A stretch of DNA of 6,986 bases from positions 1 through 6,986 of the forward strand of contig CAJXNF010000150.1 of the NCBI GenBank assembly GCA_913056375.1. The letters run 5' to 3'. The DNA is from an uncultured Pseudomonadota bacterium (GTDB taxonomy: Bacteria; SAR324; NAC60-12). A program made the position numbers and the translations under genes. The notes beneath the pieces were generated by a model that worked only from the letters and a program-made list of their open reading frames with translations, was not told where the DNA came from and did not search any database. Positions 6,131-6,986 of this stretch are shown here, in pieces; within the stretch, counting starts at the first letter, position 1, and each line of letters starts with the position of its first letter.

Positions 6131-6472
6131 ATGTTCGAGCTGGAAACCCTTGCTGCATTTGGAGCTGGCGCTGCCTTGATGGCGATGGCTCCTGTGGTTC
6201 GCAAAATGGGGAATCAAGAGCTTGGTGATTCCATGGGGCAAGCAGGACGCAACATGGCTAAAAGTGGGGTCAAAGTTGGATTGGTTGCTGCAGGGGCTGC
6301 TGGGAAAGTTGCTCGTGGCGTCGCGAAAGGTGCAGCTGAGGTGGCTGAATCCTTTGTGGATCTAGTTGAAGAAGCCAAATCAGAGCAGTCTGATGACCGA
6401 TCTGTTGATGCCGATGCTTCCAAGCCGTCTGTTTCCAAGGAGCCAGTAATTACTGAAGTGACGGTCGAATAA
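6131..6472 (+). CDS. Small DUF5132-like helical protein, paralogue B
   Basis: This 113-residue protein starts with the same MFELE and a hydrophobic, Ala/Gly-rich N-terminal helix (about residues 5-23), then a middle with KSGVKVGLVAAGAAGKVARG, and an acidic amphipathic stretch EVAESFVDLVEEAKSE. It carries an extra polar tail of about 30 residues, ending EPVITEVTVE, that paralogue A lacks. It belongs to the same DUF5132-like group as the protein at 4266-4559. The ATG at 6131 is the only sensible start. I see no strong promoter in 6038-6130, and no ribosome site, which is common in cyanobacteria. The gene ends 38 bases before the ATG of the probable metal ATPase, so the two are likely an operon. 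Function unknown; association with a metal transporter is inferred from position. Confidence 0.8.
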   Translation: MFELETLAAFGAGAALMAMAPVVRKMGNQELGDSMGQAGRNMAKSGVKVGLVAAGAAGKVARGVAKGAAEVAESFVDLVEEAKSEQSDDRSVDADASKPSVSKEPVITEVTVE

Positions 6473-6510
6473 TTAATCGAAACTTCTCTGCTCTCCCGCT
6501 ATTTGATTTC

Positions 6511-6986
6511 ATGGCTGCTTCCGTTCAGGTTTCTCAATCCTTTGAGTCCATCGATGGTGGTTCATTTAGAATCGAAGATGGGAAAGCCTTTAAACTTCCT
6601 AAATTTGTTGAGCGTGTTATCCATGCTTCTTCGCGAAGGATTCGTTTCAGTGTTGATGCGGAATTCACGGATTTTGAAAACTTCCAGCGTCACTTGCAAT
6701 CTCTTCCATCGGTAGAAAATGTTCGTTTTAATAGTTGGGCCTACTGCTTTGTTGTTGTTTTTAAAAGCGATTCCACAATTGATATAAATCAATGGATGGG
6801 GCATTTGCCCCGTCGAAGCAAAGATATTCCCCATATTCCTGAGTTACCACAAGTCGTCGCTGCGTCGTCCAACGGGCCGTCTGACGATGACGATGAGGAA
6901 TTCGTGCCAACCCGAGTCATTCTCCCCGTTTGTTCACTCGGTCTCGCATTGCTAGCAGGCCCGTTGGCTTTGCCGCCACTGGCGGT
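6511..6986 (+). CDS. Probable P1B-type metal-transporting ATPase, N-terminal part with HMA_2-like domain (runs off the window)
   Basis: The ATG at 6511 opens a frame of 158 complete codons with no stop before the window ends. Residues 31-100 resemble an HMA_2 domain: FVERVIHASSRRIRFSVDAE (32-51) matches the VHxxPGRxRxRV strand, followed by a helix ending LQSLPSVENVRFNS and a strand AYCFVVVFKS. It has no CxxC site. A Pro/Ser/acidic linker with DDDDEE (125-130) leads to TRVILPVCSLGLALLAG (134-150), which looks like the first membrane helix. Cyanobacterial P1B ATPases with HMA_2 domains are built this way, and paralogue B just upstream supports the idea. The diagnostic parts (CPx motif in the membrane, DKTGT, hinge motif) lie beyond the window, so the ATPase call is inference. 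A short HMA_2-plus-membrane protein like the one at 4574-5014 is the alternative, though the larger N-terminal domain and linker favour a transporter. An operon with the upstream gene is likely. Confidence 0.6.
   Translation, partial: MAASVQVSQSFESIDGGSFRIEDGKAFKLPKFVERVIHASSRRIRFSVDAEFTDFENFQRHLQSLPSVENVRFNSWAYCFVVVFKSDSTIDINQWMGHLPRRSKDIPHIPELPQVVAASSNGPSDDDDEEFVPTRVILPVCSLGLALLAGPLALPPLA

Noticed and set aside
6503..6715. Short plus-strand frame starting at 6503
   Set aside because: It is out of frame with the open frame from 6511, which has an HMA_2 pattern and stays open to the window end.
6562..6834. Minus-strand frame opposite the ATPase start
   Set aside because: It is a shadow of the HMA_2-like coding region, with no independent support.
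1..6986. CRISPR array, tRNA, rRNA or insertion sequence
   Set aside because: No regularly spaced repeats, cloverleaf-like stretch, transposase motif or terminal inverted repeats were seen.

Overview
The window looks like chromosome from a marine picocyanobacterium of the Synechococcus type. This is inferred from gene order and protein style (pdhC followed by queA, a plastid/cyanobacterial-type E2 active site, and short MFELE-type helical proteins). No species can be fixed from the sequence alone.

Region 1 (1-1292) is GC-rich core genome. It holds the 3' end of pdhC (E2 of pyruvate dehydrogenase) and, four bases on, queA (queuosine tRNA modification). By eye, base composition drops sharply after queA: one 60-base row in queA (301-360) is about 73% GC, while one row in the antiporter gene (3061-3120) is about 38%. 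Everything from about 1290 onward reads as an accessory block joined to the core.

Region 2 (1296-4159) holds a beta-class carbonic anhydrase on the minus strand, only three bases from the queA stop. It is divergent from a two-gene plus-strand operon encoding a CPA1-like cation/proton antiporter with unusual ion-site motifs and a DUF1345-type membrane protein. Together these suggest inorganic carbon, pH and cation balance; that link is inference from neighbourhood.

Region 3 (4160-6986) is the most interesting part. Two paralogous small helical proteins (DUF5132-like, both starting MFELE) are each followed by a gene with an HMA_2-like domain. The first partner is a 146-residue protein that ends in a short membrane hairpin. 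The second runs off the window end and looks like the start of a P1B-type metal ATPase. A clear promoter (TTCACA, 17 bases, TATAAT) drives the first pair and overlaps a nested dyad. Between the pairs, on the minus strand, lies a full-length ArsA/Get3-like reading frame with a C-terminal HSP20-like domain. It is cut by one in-frame TAG, has no P-loop, and starts only at TTG. It is most simply a recent pseudogene, or an ATPase relic that still keeps its fold. The layout suggests a metal-handling or membrane-protein module built by duplication of a [DUF5132-like + HMA_2] unit.
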